DNA from: Candidatus Methanorbis basalitermitum | GTDB taxonomy: Archaea > Halobacteriota > Methanomicrobia > Methanomicrobiales > Methanocorpusculaceae | Direction: 5' to 3' | NCBI GenBank assembly: GCA_031287415.1 | Contig: JAITSY010000027.1 | Location: 27,481-91,480 of the forward strand | Length of the DNA: 64,000 bases | Part shown: in pieces, positions 35,788 through 50,631 of the stretch | Layout of the letters: every line of letters starts with the position of its first letter | How positions within the stretch are numbered: position 1 is the first letter of the stretch | Made by a program: the position numbers and the translations under genes | The notes under the pieces: generated by a model | What the model saw: only the letters and a program-made list of their open reading frames with translations | What the model was told of the DNA's origin: nothing | Database searches by the model: none

Positions 35788-37260
35788 CTACAGCCACTCT
35801 GGCCAGGGAAAGCCGAACTGTTTTGCCAGGACTGCGACTTCCTTGTGAATGCCTTTATCCAGTTTGAACAGGACAGCAAAGTAGATCATCGCGCCTGCAA
35901 CAACCGCGGCAAGAACCGGAAAAACGCTGGTGAGCGGAACAAACTGCCGGTAGATGAGGAGGAATACCGCCATCAGCAGGGCGCTGAAAACGATGTTTGC
36001 AGCAGCACGAAGATCGCAGCGGACCGGAACATAGTTTTTGAGAGAATACCAGAGAAGGACAGTACTGAGGCTGAGGCTGACGAGAGATGCCGCTGCTGCT
36101 CCCTCAATGCCAATGACTGGGATTAGCAGAACATTGAGGACAGTGTTGAGGACTGCTGCCGGGCCACATGCATAGAATGACTGACGGGCATAACCAATTG
36201 CACTGAGGGTTGTTCCAAGAAAAATCATGAAGACGCTGACAACCTGCAGGAGGAGCAGGATGGAGCAGGCTCCACCTCCCGCAGCAAAAACGGCACCGTA
36301 AAAGAAATAAAGCAGCCGTTCGGAGAGCAAAATACCGCCGACAGCCGTCGGCACCGCCAGTAAAAGGCCGTAAGTGATGCTGCGGGTGAGAATGCCGGGA
36401 ATCTGCGTGAGGCTACCTTTAGCGCTCCAGCTGCTGAACTTTGGAGTGAGTGTTCTGGCAATCGCCGCAGTGGTGAAGGTTCCGGCGGTGGTGAGCTGGA
36501 ATGCCACGCGGTAGATGCCGACGTCACCATTGGTCATGAAGTAGCCGATGCAGATGGTGTCAACGCAGGAAAAGATCAGGGAGCCGCTTCCAATGAGAAA
36601 AACCCACAGGGAATAAGTGATGAGGCTCTTCAGGTGATACGCAGTAAATCGGGCTGGCTTGAAGGTGAAGTATTTGAGGCCGATGAGACCAGAGATGATG
36701 ATGGCGATGATAAAGCCGCCAAACAGCCCGGCAACCGAGTAACCGAGGAGGACAACAACTATCTGGATGAGGATACGGGCAAACTCCCCGATACCGGCTG
36801 AAAGATTATTGATGCCGACATGACCAAGACTATAGACACCAATGGTGACTATCCCTCCCAAAAACGCCGCAATCAGGGCGATGATTATCCAAGGGACAAG
36901 TTCATAATCCCTGAGATCAGTGAAGTACGGATTTATCACGAGAAGGATCAGCGTTGCAGCGACGATCAGGGAGAATCGGAGCACCACATACGCAGTAAAA
37001 TACTCATTCTGATCCTTTCCCTCCGAAATGCGTTTGACTGCCGCTCCACCAAATCCCGCATCGCCGATCAAGTTGAAAATGCTGCAATAGGCGAGGAAGA
37101 GATAGTAGACGCCAATCAAATCCTTTCCGAGGACGTGGGAGAAGAGCATGGTTGAGGCAAAACCGAACACAGCGCAGGTTATGGTAGTGCAAAGCTGAAT
37201 CATGCTCTGGCGCTGGATAGGCGGGACTTGGGAAATACGGTTGATAATCGCGAGTGGCAT
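35788..37260 (-). CDS. Polysaccharide biosynthesis flippase (MOP superfamily, Wzx-like)
   Basis: 490 residues and about 12-14 hydrophobic helices. The beginning (MIQLCTTITCAVFGFASTML, GVYYLFLAYCSIFNLIGDAG, FGGAAVKRISEGKDQNEYFT) and the glycine-rich helices are typical of the PST/Wzx branch, which flips lipid-linked sugars across the membrane for S-layer glycosylation or surface polysaccharide. No glycosyltransferase gene is nearby apart from the FkbM remnant 13 kb away, so its substrate is unknown. Length is normal. Confidence 0.87.
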   Translation of the reverse strand: MPLAIINRISQVPPIQRQSMIQLCTTITCAVFGFASTMLFSHVLGKDLIGVYYLFLAYCSIFNLIGDAGFGGAAVKRISEGKDQNEYFTAYVVLRFSLIVAATLILLVINPYFTDLRDYELVPWIIIALIAAFLGGIVTIGVYSLGHVGINNLSAGIGEFARILIQIVVVLLGYSVAGLFGGFIIAIIISGLIGLKYFTFKPARFTAYHLKSLITYSLWVFLIGSGSLIFSCVDTICIGYFMTNGDVGIYRVAFQLTTAGTFTTAAIARTLTPKFSSWSAKGSLTQIPGILTRSITYGLLLAVPTAVGGILLSERLLYFFYGAVFAAGGGACSILLLLQVVSVFMIFLGTTLSAIGYARQSFYACGPAAVLNTVLNVLLIPVIGIEGAAAASLVSLSLSTVLLWYSLKNYVPVRCDLRAAANIVFSALLMAVFLLIYRQFVPLTSVFPVLAAVVAGAMIYFAVLFKLDKGIHKEVAVLAKQFGFPWPEWL

Positions 37261-37867
37261 TCCAGAATGCCAGTACTATTTGCGTTGCGGGATAAAGAAA
37301 GAGTCGGGAGGATACGTTTTGTGGGAGGATTTTTGGCGAGCAGTTGTTGCACACCTCTGATAGAGGTGTGCAGTGGTTGTACGTGGAGCACATGCAACGC
37401 TGCAAGCGTTCCGCTTGCAGCCATTGCAGGGCAGCGAAACAAGCATTTCGCTAGATGTACAGTCATTCCGCTACCATGCAACTTTCCCCATCAGGTCAAT
37501 TCTGCCTGTTGCATCGGTGATGCGGTGAATGTAGATGCCACAGGGCCCGAGGCCACGTTTTCTGCTTTGTTCTATTTCGTAGGTCACTCATTTGCGTCCG
37601 GCCGTATGGACACAAATGCAGACGATGGTACGGACACGACCATCAAGCTGCCGGTCAAATCCAGCGGCCGATACCGGCATCGCCTGATGACTGGATTGTA
37701 CCCGACGGGGTTGCGACGGAGGGGCGGGCATGGGTCACGCCAAGAGAATCGATTTTATCGATGCAAGTGAGGGGGCATGTTCGAAGTGAAAACTGAAAAA
37801 GACCCGGGAAAAAAGGGGAAGAAGTATGTCCGCAGGGATATGCATGGTGAGGGCTACATTCCAGAAA
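37261..37867. other. Intergenic stretch with long repeat and possible eroded coding DNA
   Basis: A long palindromic compound element occupies 37346-37484. From about 37500 to 37740 the plus strand reads VDATGPEATFSALFYFVGHS and, in another frame, DWIVPDGVATEGRAWVTPRE; these look like pieces of a secreted or pilin-type protein, but I cannot identify it. No intact gene. Confidence 0.35.
37346..37484. repeat. Palindromic element, longest compound copy
   Basis: Contains, in order, the perfect hairpin CACACCTCT-GAT-AGAGGTGTG, CAGTGGTTGTACGTGGAGC, ACATGCAACGCTGCAAGCG, TTCCGCTTGCAGCCATTGC, AGGGCAGCGAAACAAGC, and TTCCGCTACCATGCAAC. This copy shows the full module order. Confidence 0.85.
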
Positions 37868-40669
37868 TTATTTGAGCAGTTTCCGCAAAAACTGCCCCGT
37901 GTAGCTCTTTTTCACCTTCACCACTTCTTCGGGCGTCCCTTCTGCGATAACCTTTCCGCCCGCATTGCCGCCCTCCGGGCCAAGGTCGATGATATAGTCA
38001 GCACACTTGATAACCTCCAGATTATGCTCAATCACCACCACCGTGTTGCCCTTCGCAACCAAACGGTCCAGAACACCGATAAGCTTCTTCACATCATGGA
38101 AATGCAGCCCAGTTGTCGGCTCATCCAAGAGATACACAGCCTTTCCCGTTACCCGCTTCGCCAGTTCCCGGGTCAGCTTGATACGCTGCGCCTCACCGCC
38201 GGACAAAGTCGTCGAACTCTGGCCAAGCTTGATGTATCCTAAGCCCACATCGGCGAGCGTCTGCAGTTTTGACCGAATATTCGGCACATTTTCGAACAGA
38301 TCCCGCGCCTCGTCTACACTCAGGTTCAGCACATCAGAGATGGACTTGTCCTTGTACTTCACCTCAAGCGTCTCCGCATTGTAACGGGTGCCTTCGCATT
38401 CCTCGCATTCGATGTACACATCCGGCAGGAAATTCATCTCGATCTTGATAACTCCATCCCCCGAACACGCCTCGCATCGGCCACCTTTGAGATTGAACGA
38501 GAATCGTCCCGGATTATAGCCGCGGAGCTTCGCCTCCTTCATCTCGGCGAATAATTTTCTGATGTCATCGAAAAGCTTCGTGTAAGTCGCCGGATTCGAC
38601 CGCGGCGTTCGGCCGATCGGCGATTGATCGATCACGATCACAGTATCTATCTCATCCTCGAAGATCAGCTCCTTGTATGCCCCGGGTGCCATATGGGATC
38701 GGTAGATCTCCTTTCTCAACGCAGGATAAAGTGTGTCGTAGATCAGTGTTGATTTGCCCGAACCAGACACTCCCGTTACGACTGTGAGGGTTCCCATCGG
38801 AATCTTTGCATTGATATTTTTTAGATTGTTTTCATGGCATCCATTGATTCTGATGAACCGCCTTGCAGGTCTGCGGACCTCTGGCACGGGGATCATCTGC
38901 ACGCCGGAAAGGTATTGGCCGGTAATCGAGGCGGGCACTGCTACAATCTCATCTGGCGTCCCTTTGGCAACCACGCGGCCACCGTGAATTCCTGCCCCCG
39001 GACCGATGTCCACCACGTAGTCTGCGGCACGAATCGTCTCCTCATCATGCTCTACTACAATCAGAGTATTGCCGATATCGCGGAGATGCTGCAGCGTTGC
39101 AATCAGCTTCTGGTTGTCCCGCTGGTGCAGGCCGATCGATGGCTCATCAAGGATGTATAAGACACCCATCAAATTCGATCCGATCTGCGTCGCGAGGCGG
39201 ATCCGTTGTGCCTCGCCGCCGGAAAGACTTCCGGCATTGCGAGCCAGGGTCAGATAACCGAGACCAACCTGCTGGAGGAATGCAAGGCGGGAGTTGAGCT
39301 CCCGGAGAATCAGATTCGCAATCTTCGCCTCCGTCCCGTTCAGCGGCAGGCTGCCGAAGAATTCGATGGCGTCATCAATCGAAAGGTCTGTCACATCTGC
39401 AATGGACTTGTCATTAACCTTGACCGCGAGCACATGATCTTTGAGTCTGCGGCCGCAGCATTCGGGGCAGGGAAGCACTCGCATGAATTTTTCTAGCTCT
39501 TCCTTGCGATACTCAGACTTCGTCTCGTGGTAGAGCCGCTCAGTCTGTGGCAAAAGTCCTTCCCATCGGCCGTGATGCGACCACTCGGCATTCTTCGAAG
39601 ACATGGTAAATTTCAGCGTATCGGTCGTGCCGTACATGAGACAGTTGTACTGCTCCCCAGTGAGTTCAGCAATCGGTGTCATCATCGTAAAGCCGAGATG
39701 CTTGGCAACGGCGTCAAGATACTGGACGCGGTAGCCGTCAAGGAAGTTCCGGTATATGGCAACCGCTCCATCTGCGATGGATTTGGATCTGTCAGGGATG
39801 ATTAAGTCCGAGTCGAACTTCATCTGAATGCCAAGGCCATTGCAGGTGTGGCATGCTCCGAACGGGCTGTTGAAGGAGAACATTCTCGGTTGTAGCTCTT
39901 CAAATGAGAGCCCGCAGACAGGACACGCCATCCGTGCAGAATAGACTGCATCCTCGCCGCCACCGTTTGCATAGACAAGACCGTCCTCGGCACGCTTGAG
40001 TGCCGACTCGATCGCTTCCACAAGGCGACTGCGATCCGCAGGATCCAGCCTGTCGATAACGATGTCGATGTTGTGCATGACGTAGCGGGCGGGCTTGATC
40101 TCGTCGTCGGTGCGGTACACCGCCCCATCAACCCGCACTCGGGTGAAGCCATCGGCATTGAGGTCGCGGAACAGTTGTTCGTAGGCTCCCTTCCTCTTGC
40201 GGATGATCGGGGCAAAGAGAGTGATCATCTCTCCTTTCGGGAACTCGGCAATGATGGCATCGGCGATATGCTCGGGAGATTGCGACTGGATTTTGACGTG
40301 GTGTTTCGGGCAGTAGGGAACCCCTATTCGTGCGTAGAGCAGCCGCAGGTAGTCGTAGATCTCGGTAACTGTGCCAACGGTTGAACGGGGATTTTTAGAG
40401 GTGGTTTTCTGTTCGATAGATATTGCGGGGGAGAGTCCTTCGATGCTGTCGACATCAGGCTTGTTCATGAGGCCAAGAAACTGGCGGGCGTAGGCTGAGA
40501 GGGATTCAACATACCGCCGCTGGCCTTCGGCGTAGATGGTGTCAAAGGCAAGGGTTGACTTGCCGGATCCTGAAACACCGGTGACGACGATGAATTTGTC
40601 ACGCGGGAGTTCAAGGGTGATATTCCGCAGATTGTGCTGGCGGGCACCCTTTATGATCAGATTTTTCAT
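37868..40669 (-). CDS. uvrA: Excinuclease ABC subunit A
   Basis: 933 residues, complete. Two ABC ATPase cassettes: Walker [21 protein letters not shown] and [20 protein letters not shown]; signatures [17 protein letters not shown] and [17 protein letters not shown]; Walker [12 protein letters not shown] and [11 protein letters not shown]. Zinc modules are seen at [10 protein letters not shown]...CHTCNGLG and CEACSGDG...[10 protein letters not shown]. It recognises bulky DNA damage and loads UvrB. uvrB and uvrC are not in this window. The gene is of bacterial origin, widely present in mesophilic methanogens. Confidence 0.97.
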   Translation of the reverse strand: MKNLIIKGARQHNLRNITLELPRDKFIVVTGVSGSGKSTLAFDTIYAEGQRRYVESLSAYARQFLGLMNKPDVDSIEGLSPAISIEQKTTSKNPRSTVGTVTEIYDYLRLLYARIGVPYCPKHHVKIQSQSPEHIADAIIAEFPKGEMITLFAPIIRKRKGAYEQLFRDLNADGFTRVRVDGAVYRTDDEIKPARYVMHNIDIVIDRLDPADRSRLVEAIESALKRAEDGLVYANGGGEDAVYSARMACPVCGLSFEELQPRMFSFNSPFGACHTCNGLGIQMKFDSDLIIPDRSKSIADGAVAIYRNFLDGYRVQYLDAVAKHLGFTMMTPIAELTGEQYNCLMYGTTDTLKFTMSSKNAEWSHHGRWEGLLPQTERLYHETKSEYRKEELEKFMRVLPCPECCGRRLKDHVLAVKVNDKSIADVTDLSIDDAIEFFGSLPLNGTEAKIANLILRELNSRLAFLQQVGLGYLTLARNAGSLSGGEAQRIRLATQIGSNLMGVLYILDEPSIGLHQRDNQKLIATLQHLRDIGNTLIVVEHDEETIRAADYVVDIGPGAGIHGGRVVAKGTPDEIVAVPASITGQYLSGVQMIPVPEVRRPARRFIRINGCHENNLKNINAKIPMGTLTVVTGVSGSGKSTLIYDTLYPALRKEIYRSHMAPGAYKELIFEDEIDTVIVIDQSPIGRTPRSNPATYTKLFDDIRKLFAEMKEAKLRGYNPGRFSFNLKGGRCEACSGDGVIKIEMNFLPDVYIECEECEGTRYNAETLEVKYKDKSISDVLNLSVDEARDLFENVPNIRSKLQTLADVGLGYIKLGQSSTTLSGGEAQRIKLTRELAKRVTGKAVYLLDEPTTGLHFHDVKKLIGVLDRLVAKGNTVVVIEHNLEVIKCADYIIDLGPEGGNAGGKVIAEGTPEEVVKVKKSYTGQFLRKLLK

Positions 40670-40976
40670 TGCGGGTACTATTTTTGCGGCTGGTGATAAA
40701 GAGTTGCGGGAGACTGCAGCAGGAGGATCTGTTTTGATAAAAAACTCTGTTTACCCAGGTCTTTCCCATTATCAGATAGTATGCAGGTGATGGAACGAGG
40801 TGGGGGATGCACAGAATTGTCTGTTTTCAGAGATACAGCGGTGTGTACTTTTGCGGAGGCGAGAACATCAGACATACGATGAAGACCAGCAGGGCAACGG
40901 ACGCAACGACTGCACCTGCCTTGCTACTACCTCAAGAAGGGAGAAAGTTTATCTGTCGAACGCCAATATTTCTGTA

Positions 40977-41168
40977 ATGGTTATGGTACATCTCCCGAAC
41001 GGCTTAACGGCATTAGCTCCTGCAGGAACAGTTGAGGAAATGCTGCTTGTCCTTGGTTTGAATCCGTATGAAATTTTGGTAACCTGCAATGGAGAGCTGC
41101 TGCTTGAGGATGATGTTGTCGAAGACGATCAGGTTCTCGAAACAACGTCTATAGTACATGGTGGGTAA
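40977..41168 (+). CDS. Ubiquitin-like sulfur carrier / modifier (ThiS/MoaD/SAMP type)
   Basis: 63 residues ending in Gly-Gly (IVHGG), the hallmark of beta-grasp proteins that are adenylated by an E1-like enzyme. The sequence MVMVHLPNGLTALAPAGTVE, then LLVLGLNPYEILVTCNGELL and VVEDDQVLETTS is ThiS-like in length. It could carry sulfur for thiamine, molybdopterin or tRNA thiolation, or act as a protein modifier. No E1-like gene is adjacent. The start at 40977 is supported by length only; a second ATG lies at 40983. Confidence 0.8.
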   Translation: MVMVHLPNGLTALAPAGTVEEMLLVLGLNPYEILVTCNGELLLEDDVVEDDQVLETTSIVHGG

Positions 41169-41195
41169 GGAGACGGCGCTCTGCGATAATAATTC

Positions 41196-41303
41196 TGACT
41201 TATTGGTTTTAGGAAGAATATATAACAAGTGTTTCGTTGTACTCTATTGAAATAAACAGTTCTATTTTCGGATTTGAAGAACGGCCCCGTTCAAGCTGAT
41301 AAT
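41196..41303 (-). repeat. AT-rich dispersed repeat B, copy 3 (inverted)
   Basis: Read on the minus strand it gives TTGAACGGGGCCGTTCTTC, AAATCCGAAAATAGAACTG, TTCAATAGAGTACAACG and TAAAACCAATAAGTCAG, the same order as copies 1 and 2. Confidence 0.65.
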
Positions 41304-41745
41304 GTCGTGCTTTTTCAACGAAAACAAAGTGAGGGTTGAGGTTGAAATCGTTCCTTGCCACGTACTTCACAAACAAATGTCAACGGAAGTTTTTCTATGG
41401 GAAGCAACTTAGATCTGACATCAACCGATTGAAAAAGCATTTTCCAGCTGCTCCAGTTAAGATAATAATAATTGATGAGTAAATTAAAATAGTTAACACA
41501 ATTAGTTATCCTTTTTCGTCTTGTTGGAGGGATTATTCGTTGACGGAGATTAATCATGGATAATTTCGTAAAATAATTCAGCAAAAGAAACAAAAAAACT
41601 GTTCCTCTTTTTTAGAAGTTGCATGCCGGCGTAACCTCACGGGGCGTCTCCCAAATGACCAGCCGCCAATTAATTAAACCATCCCTACTAATATGATAAA
41701 GAAGAATTATCTTTCAGGGTGTGCTCGGATATTTCGTGCAGTTTT

Positions 41746-41760
41746 GAAAAATAAGTTAAA
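41746..41760 (+). promoter_or_regulatory. Probable TATA region of gyrB
   Basis: GAAAAATAAGTTAAA, about 58-72 bases before the gyrB ATG. AAGGAG precedes the ATG. Inference from composition only. Confidence 0.35.
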
Positions 41761-41772
41761 TGTTGGAAGTAA

Positions 41773-46282
<4,510 letters not shown>

Positions 46283-46290
46283 TCTTTTTT

Positions 46291-46324
46291 TCTGCACACC
46301 CCTGATAGAGGTGTGCCATGCAAC
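46291..46324. repeat. Palindromic element A
   Basis: CACACCCCT-GAT-AGAGGTGTG followed by CCATGCAAC, directly after the gyrA stop, preceded by a run of T. It may terminate gyrA transcription. Confidence 0.85.
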
Positions 46325-46414
46325 TTCGAAAAAAGAGAGGGTTTGCTGGTGCCTTGCTGGTTTTGCTATACGTTCGAAAAATCCGAGAGGTCGGCCATTC
46401 TCCAGCAGTGTGCC

Positions 46415-47272
46415 TCAGCTCCATACATGGGCATACCCGCGATTTTCCACCGTTTCATCACCGCGCATGACACCTGTGCCTTCCACCACTTCACCGATCA
46501 CAGCTACCGGAACGTCCAGCCGCACGAATTTTTTCCGCGGGATGGTAAACAGCAGGCCGTAATCTCCGCCTCCGTACAGGAAGTACTCCTCTGCTTCGGC
46601 AATTGGCAGTAGCGGTAGCTGATCCCGCAGCACAAACCCTATACCTGATGCTTCGCTCATATCGTACAGCGACACTGCAATCCCATCCGAGACATCCATC
46701 ATTGCTGTAGCACCGGCCCGAGCAATTCTTTGTCCTGTAAAGACCTGCGGCTTTGGCATTACCAGATTTTCCCAGTACTCCTGCCTTCCCTCCAGCCCTG
46801 CCAGTGCAGCTCCAGGTCTTCCCGTTGCACAGACCAGATCCCCTGACCTTGCCCCGGTTCTGCGGCAGTAATACTCTCGCTCCACAACTCCCAGGGCTGT
46901 TGTTACAATCGTCAATTCAGGATGGCTGTCAATGTCACCACCTGCAACTTTTGTACCGCAGGCTTTAGCACAGGCAACCGCTCCTTCCATAATCGGCCTC
47001 AGCCGCTCCGGGTGATCAAGGCCTGCCGCAATCAGCACCTGCGTCGGCTGCGCCCCGCAGCTTGCCACATCCGACAGACTCACTGCTGCACTCATCCACC
47101 CCATCTGCCACTCCGTCATTCCTTGAGGGAAGTCCGTTGCCTCATGCAGCATGTCAGTTGTTGATACCTGTATCAGTCGCCCGTTTTCAAGGGGAAACGC
47201 GGCACAGTCATCCGCAGTTTCCTCATGACCAATCAAATCCCGAATTGTTCCAAGCAGTTGCCGATCATTCAT
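46415..47272 (-). CDS. thiL: Thiamine-monophosphate kinase
   Basis: 285 residues. ThiL motifs: DDCAAFPLENGRLIQVSTTD with TDMLHEATDFPQGM, MGWMSAAVSLSDVASCGAQP, VAGGDIDSHPELTIVTTALG, and the substrate loop AGATAMMDVSDGIAVSLYDM plus YGGGDYGLLFTIP. It phosphorylates thiamine phosphate to the active diphosphate. Its ATG overlaps the stop of the decayed DUF460 gene by one base (TAATG), which implies it used to be translated by coupling to that gene and now depends on reinitiation or on its own site. Confidence 0.92.
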   Translation of the reverse strand: MNDRQLLGTIRDLIGHEETADDCAAFPLENGRLIQVSTTDMLHEATDFPQGMTEWQMGWMSAAVSLSDVASCGAQPTQVLIAAGLDHPERLRPIMEGAVACAKACGTKVAGGDIDSHPELTIVTTALGVVEREYYCRRTGARSGDLVCATGRPGAALAGLEGRQEYWENLVMPKPQVFTGQRIARAGATAMMDVSDGIAVSLYDMSEASGIGFVLRDQLPLLPIAEAEEYFLYGGGDYGLLFTIPRKKFVRLDVPVAVIGEVVEGTGVMRGDETVENRGYAHVWS

Positions 47273-49108
47273 TATCCATCACCGAAAATTCCCTTCTTTC
47301 GTTTCATGCGATACTCCCGAAAAGCCGAAAACAACAGTTCGACGGCCGTCGATTTTCTTGGCTCCCCCTGAATCTTTCGATGGCTTTGCAGCAGCCGAAG
47401 GTGCTGGCTGCCTGGGCCTAGCTGATTCATGTTTTGACATCCTCTATTTTTCACGGCGGACCTCAACAATGGCTGCAGCCGTGATTTTGTGCCAATCCAC
47501 AAATATCGATCAGGAATAACCGCCTCCTGATCGATTCCTGGTTCAAGCACTTGCTGATCCAGCACCCGCAAATAGACGTAATGCGGAAGAATCACGGCCT
47601 TCACCTTTGCTTCGGCAAGTTCCCGCACGACAGATCTGCCCCAACCATCAACACGGAGAACGTACAACAGGTCATCTTCACCAAGTCCCATCTCATCCTC
47701 CAAGTTCCGGACCGCATCACGGACAAGGAGCGGCAGAACCATCATTACCGAACACCCTTCACCGGCCGGCGGAGACGCATACCGCTTCATGCGATCCGGC
47801 CGTACCCGCAAATTTTTGCACCGCTGCTCCTCCTTGCGGAGTTGCTTTTTATCCCAGATATTTCGCGGTCCTGCTCGGCAATCGCCGCAGGCGCCATCAT
47901 CGTCGCATACCGTCCCTCCCATTCCGCCGCCGCATGTACGGGGAAAATGGCGTTATTTTGGAAAACAGACTTCCTGGAGAGTGTTTCCGCCAGCGTCTGC
48001 AGACGCTGGATCGTCCCTCCCTGCCGGGTGATCCTCTCGTCAGGTTCATCGAAGAGAATCTCAGATATCCCTTTAGCCTGTTCCACAGGCAATACTGCAG
48101 CTGCTAGCATTGTTCCAAAATGCAGGTAAACACAGGTTCAAGAGGAAGACCCCGCACAATCTACGCGCGCAGTTCATCTCCATCAACGCCTGCCGGTGCT
48201 CTGCGCAGAATACTCTCGAACGTGTTTTTGTAGGTCCAGTAAGCGTACACCGCTGCTGACAGTGAGTCACGTTCATGATCGCTTTTTCAGATATGACCTG
48301 CGACAAGAACATACTTTCCCTTAACCAAAATGTCTTTTTTGGATTCCAAGCAACCGCAGAAAATGCCCACCGGATCTTCTCCACCCAAAACGGCACCTCT
48401 GCTTTGTCCGACGCAATGATCAGCGGTTTTCCAAGCCCCGCATGTTCTGCGATGAGGTCAGCCGTGTGCTTTCAAGGTACACCAGATTTCCGTCAAAATC
48501 CAGTGCTACAATCCCAAGGGTTGCTCCTGGATCAATTCCCACAATCAGATGCTGGGGCTTTCTTATTAGGGGCTGATAGACTATTTTCTCCAGCCGTCTT
48601 CCCACGATTCGTATCTGCGTGTCTCCCCCCTTAGAAGGAGATATCAGTATCTCCTCACGGGGAGCATGGACGGTGAACACCACGCGGCTCTCTCCTCCAA
48701 AGGAGAGACCCTTGTATCCCGCGCCGAAGGAGGCGAATTGCGCGGAGGCTTTTGCCTCCTCCATCGGACTCTGCCTGTCAAACGACAGATTGTAGCGGGC
48801 AGTGACCCGAGGAAGGGGGGGATCTCCATCTTTACGCCGTTGCCAGTTACCTGCACGATCTTGGTGTCTGCATGCAGCTCTGCGAGGAGGGCATACCGCT
48901 CCGCAGTGTCACGGACAGATTCCTGAATACTGTCAACAACCAGTATCTCCAGCCGTTCTGCGTGGATGTAGTGCAGTAACCGGAACCAAGGGTGATGTTT
49001 TTCTCTTCGGAGATTACGGTACCGTCCACTACGTGCACGAGAGCGTAGTGTGGACAGAGTATTCCGGACCAAACATATCCGTGGATAATGGCAATCCCGG
49101 AGATAAGC
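47272..49108 (-). pseudogene. Decayed DUF460 protein (archaeal double RNase H-like nuclease family)
   Basis: The whole gene can be followed on the minus strand through changing frames. N-terminus: IAIIHGYVWSGILCPHYALV; frameshift; LEILVVDSIQESVRDTAERY, TKIVQVTG; frameshift; MEEAKASAQFASFGAGYKGL; second domain HLIVGIDPGATLGIVALDFD; frameshift; GKPLIIASDKAEVPFWVEK; a stop; VLPVEQAKGISEILFDEPDE; frameshift; C-terminal VLRVDGWGRSVVRELAEAKV, ending KKGIFGDG. At least five disruptions. The family has RuvC/RNase H-like domains and is thought to be a nuclease. It sits between rio2 and thiL, so loss of the middle gene was tolerated. The start is approximate. Confidence 0.8.
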
Positions 49109-49112
49109 CAGC

Positions 49113-49982
49113 TCAGTCCACTTTTCCGCTGGTTACGAACCGAATGGCCTCATCAACATCATAGATCCGCTGGTACTTCTTTGCAAAGAATGCGCTTACT
49201 GTCTCCAAATCATGGCGAAGCGCTGCCGTTGCATTCGGATGTTCCGGCGTAGTCCACTGCGGCCAATCAATGATCCAGAGAACAGCACCATCATGCATGA
49301 TATTGTACTCGGAAAGATCGCCGTGAATGTAGCCCGCATCATAGGCAACCTTTACCTGTGCGAGAATGTCTTGCCATACCGCGCCCGGATCTTCCAGCCG
49401 GGAGCGGTGCAGGCTTACTCCCGGGATGAGTGACATCACGATTACATGGCGGTTCTGGTTGATCGGCACCGGAACGTTTAACTTTCCGTTCAGTGCTTTT
49501 AGTGCCTCATACTCCCGTTTTGCAGACTTCGCCGAGGCAAAGATCCAGGGACAGTGGCCATGTTCCGGCATATACTCACGGTTGATGCGGACAGTCTGAA
49601 ATGAACGTTGGCCAACTTTGTGGAGTTTTAAAACAACGATACCGCATCCGCGTGCTTCGTAGATCTCCGACTCCTTGCCGACACCTATCATGAATCCGAG
49701 GGCTGAGATGGATTTTTGTTGTGCAAGGGAGAACAATGCCAGCGCATCGTAACCTTTGAACACCAGCGCATATCCTTTGTAGGGAACAGAGTCGGATCTG
49801 ACCATGCCACGTTGGATCAGGCTGCCGACCCGGTAATTCGTCTCTACAGCCGAGAGATGGACAGCCATCTTGAGATCATCTTCCGGGACCCAGGAGTGGC
49901 GGCGCATCATCCGTTCCAGTGCGTGAAGGATGCGGATTTCATAGGGATGGAGATTTTTGATGTCATCGGCTGACAAAGGCAT
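49113..49982 (-). CDS. rio2: RIO2-type serine/threonine protein kinase
   Basis: 289 residues. N-terminal winged helix (LHPYEIRILHALERMMRRHS) then the RIO kinase core: GVGKESEIYEARGCGIVVLK (ATP loop and lysine), YIHGDLSEYNIM (catalytic loop with Asp and Asn), LWIIDWPQWTT (metal-binding Asp). RIO2 acts in maturation of the small ribosomal subunit; archaeal RIO2 associates with pre-40S-like particles. It is first in a minus-strand run with the decayed DUF460 gene and thiL. Intact. Confidence 0.94.
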   Translation of the reverse strand: MPLSADDIKNLHPYEIRILHALERMMRRHSWVPEDDLKMAVHLSAVETNYRVGSLIQRGMVRSDSVPYKGYALVFKGYDALALFSLAQQKSISALGFMIGVGKESEIYEARGCGIVVLKLHKVGQRSFQTVRINREYMPEHGHCPWIFASAKSAKREYEALKALNGKLNVPVPINQNRHVIVMSLIPGVSLHRSRLEDPGAVWQDILAQVKVAYDAGYIHGDLSEYNIMHDGAVLWIIDWPQWTTPEHPNATAALRHDLETVSAFFAKKYQRIYDVDEAIRFVTSGKVD

Positions 49983-50145
49983 TCAGATATGAGTTGACTT
50001 TGCAGGAATAAAAGCATCGTGCAGAGGAAAATGTTTCATTTTAATTCGTTGATTGTATTTCAGTCACTCACGATTTTTTGTGCAGCTGAAGCGTAAACTA
50101 TTATTGGAATGGGGGAAACTTATTAAGTTACGGTAGCGAAACGAC

Positions 50146-50208
50146 TGTGCAAGTTGTATGGCAGTGGAATCCACTGCCCTGCAACGCCGCACGCGGAACG
50201 CTTGCAGC
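50146..50208. repeat. Palindromic element, compound copy
   Basis: GTGCAAGTTGTATGGCAGTG, GAATCCACTGCCCTGCAAC, then GCACGCGGAACGCTTGCAGC. Twelve bases before tRNA-Thr(TGT). Confidence 0.75.
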
Positions 50209-50220
50209 TACTCAATCTTT

Positions 50221-50294
50221 GCCTCAGTGGCCTAGCCCGGCATAGCAGCTGATTTGTAATCAGCAGGTCGGGGGTTCAAATCCCCCCTGAGGCT
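50221..50294 (+). tRNA. tRNA-Thr (anticodon TGT)
   Basis: 74 bases. Acceptor stem GCCTCAG/CTGAGGC, D arm TAGCCCGGCATA, anticodon stem GCTGA/TCAGC with loop TTTGTAA (anticodon TGT), T loop GTTCAAATC. Discriminator T; no CCA encoded. Decodes ACA. Its acceptor stem is identical to that of the second threonine tRNA at 61006. Confidence 0.97.
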
Positions 50295-50631
50295 CTTTAT
50301 CTCAGGTCAAAATCCTTTTGCTTTGCAGAGTGTTCTGGTATTCCAGTGGAGGAACACCCTCTGTGTCGAATCCCTGCCTCTTTATGGCACCGCAATGTCA
50401 TACTGCATAAAATAGACTTCACATCACGTTCATTACCGCGGTCATCTTTACCGCCTGCGGTAATCATCGCTGTACCCTCCGGCCAGTGCTCCGCATCAGA
50501 TTGGCTCCCTAAAAATACATCAATAGTTGGTACGCAACAAAATTTTCCAGTGGTGGAGGGGGGAATAGCTGCACACCTCTGATAGAGGTGCACCTGATTG
50601 CATGGCAATGGGTTCCGCTGCCATGCAACTT
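50295..50631. other. Intergenic stretch without a gene
   Basis: Contains a compound palindromic element at 50567-50630. A minus-strand frame crosses it but begins inside the repeat and matches no family. Nothing else recognisable. Confidence 0.5.
50567..50630. repeat. Palindromic element, compound copy with both palindromes
   Basis: Hairpin CACACCTCT-GAT-AGAGGTGCA, then CCTGATTGCATGGCAATGG, GTTCCGCTGCCATGCAAC. Its right edge adjoins the FkbM remnant exactly. Confidence 0.85.

Noticed and set aside
41315..41593. AT-rich minus-strand frame of 92 codons
   Set aside because: No homology, no ribosome site, composition of intergenic DNA.
50297..50608. Minus-strand frame with a PurE-like FLGSQSD stretch
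   Set aside because: Only one short resemblance; the frame starts in a palindromic repeat and lacks the rest of PurE.
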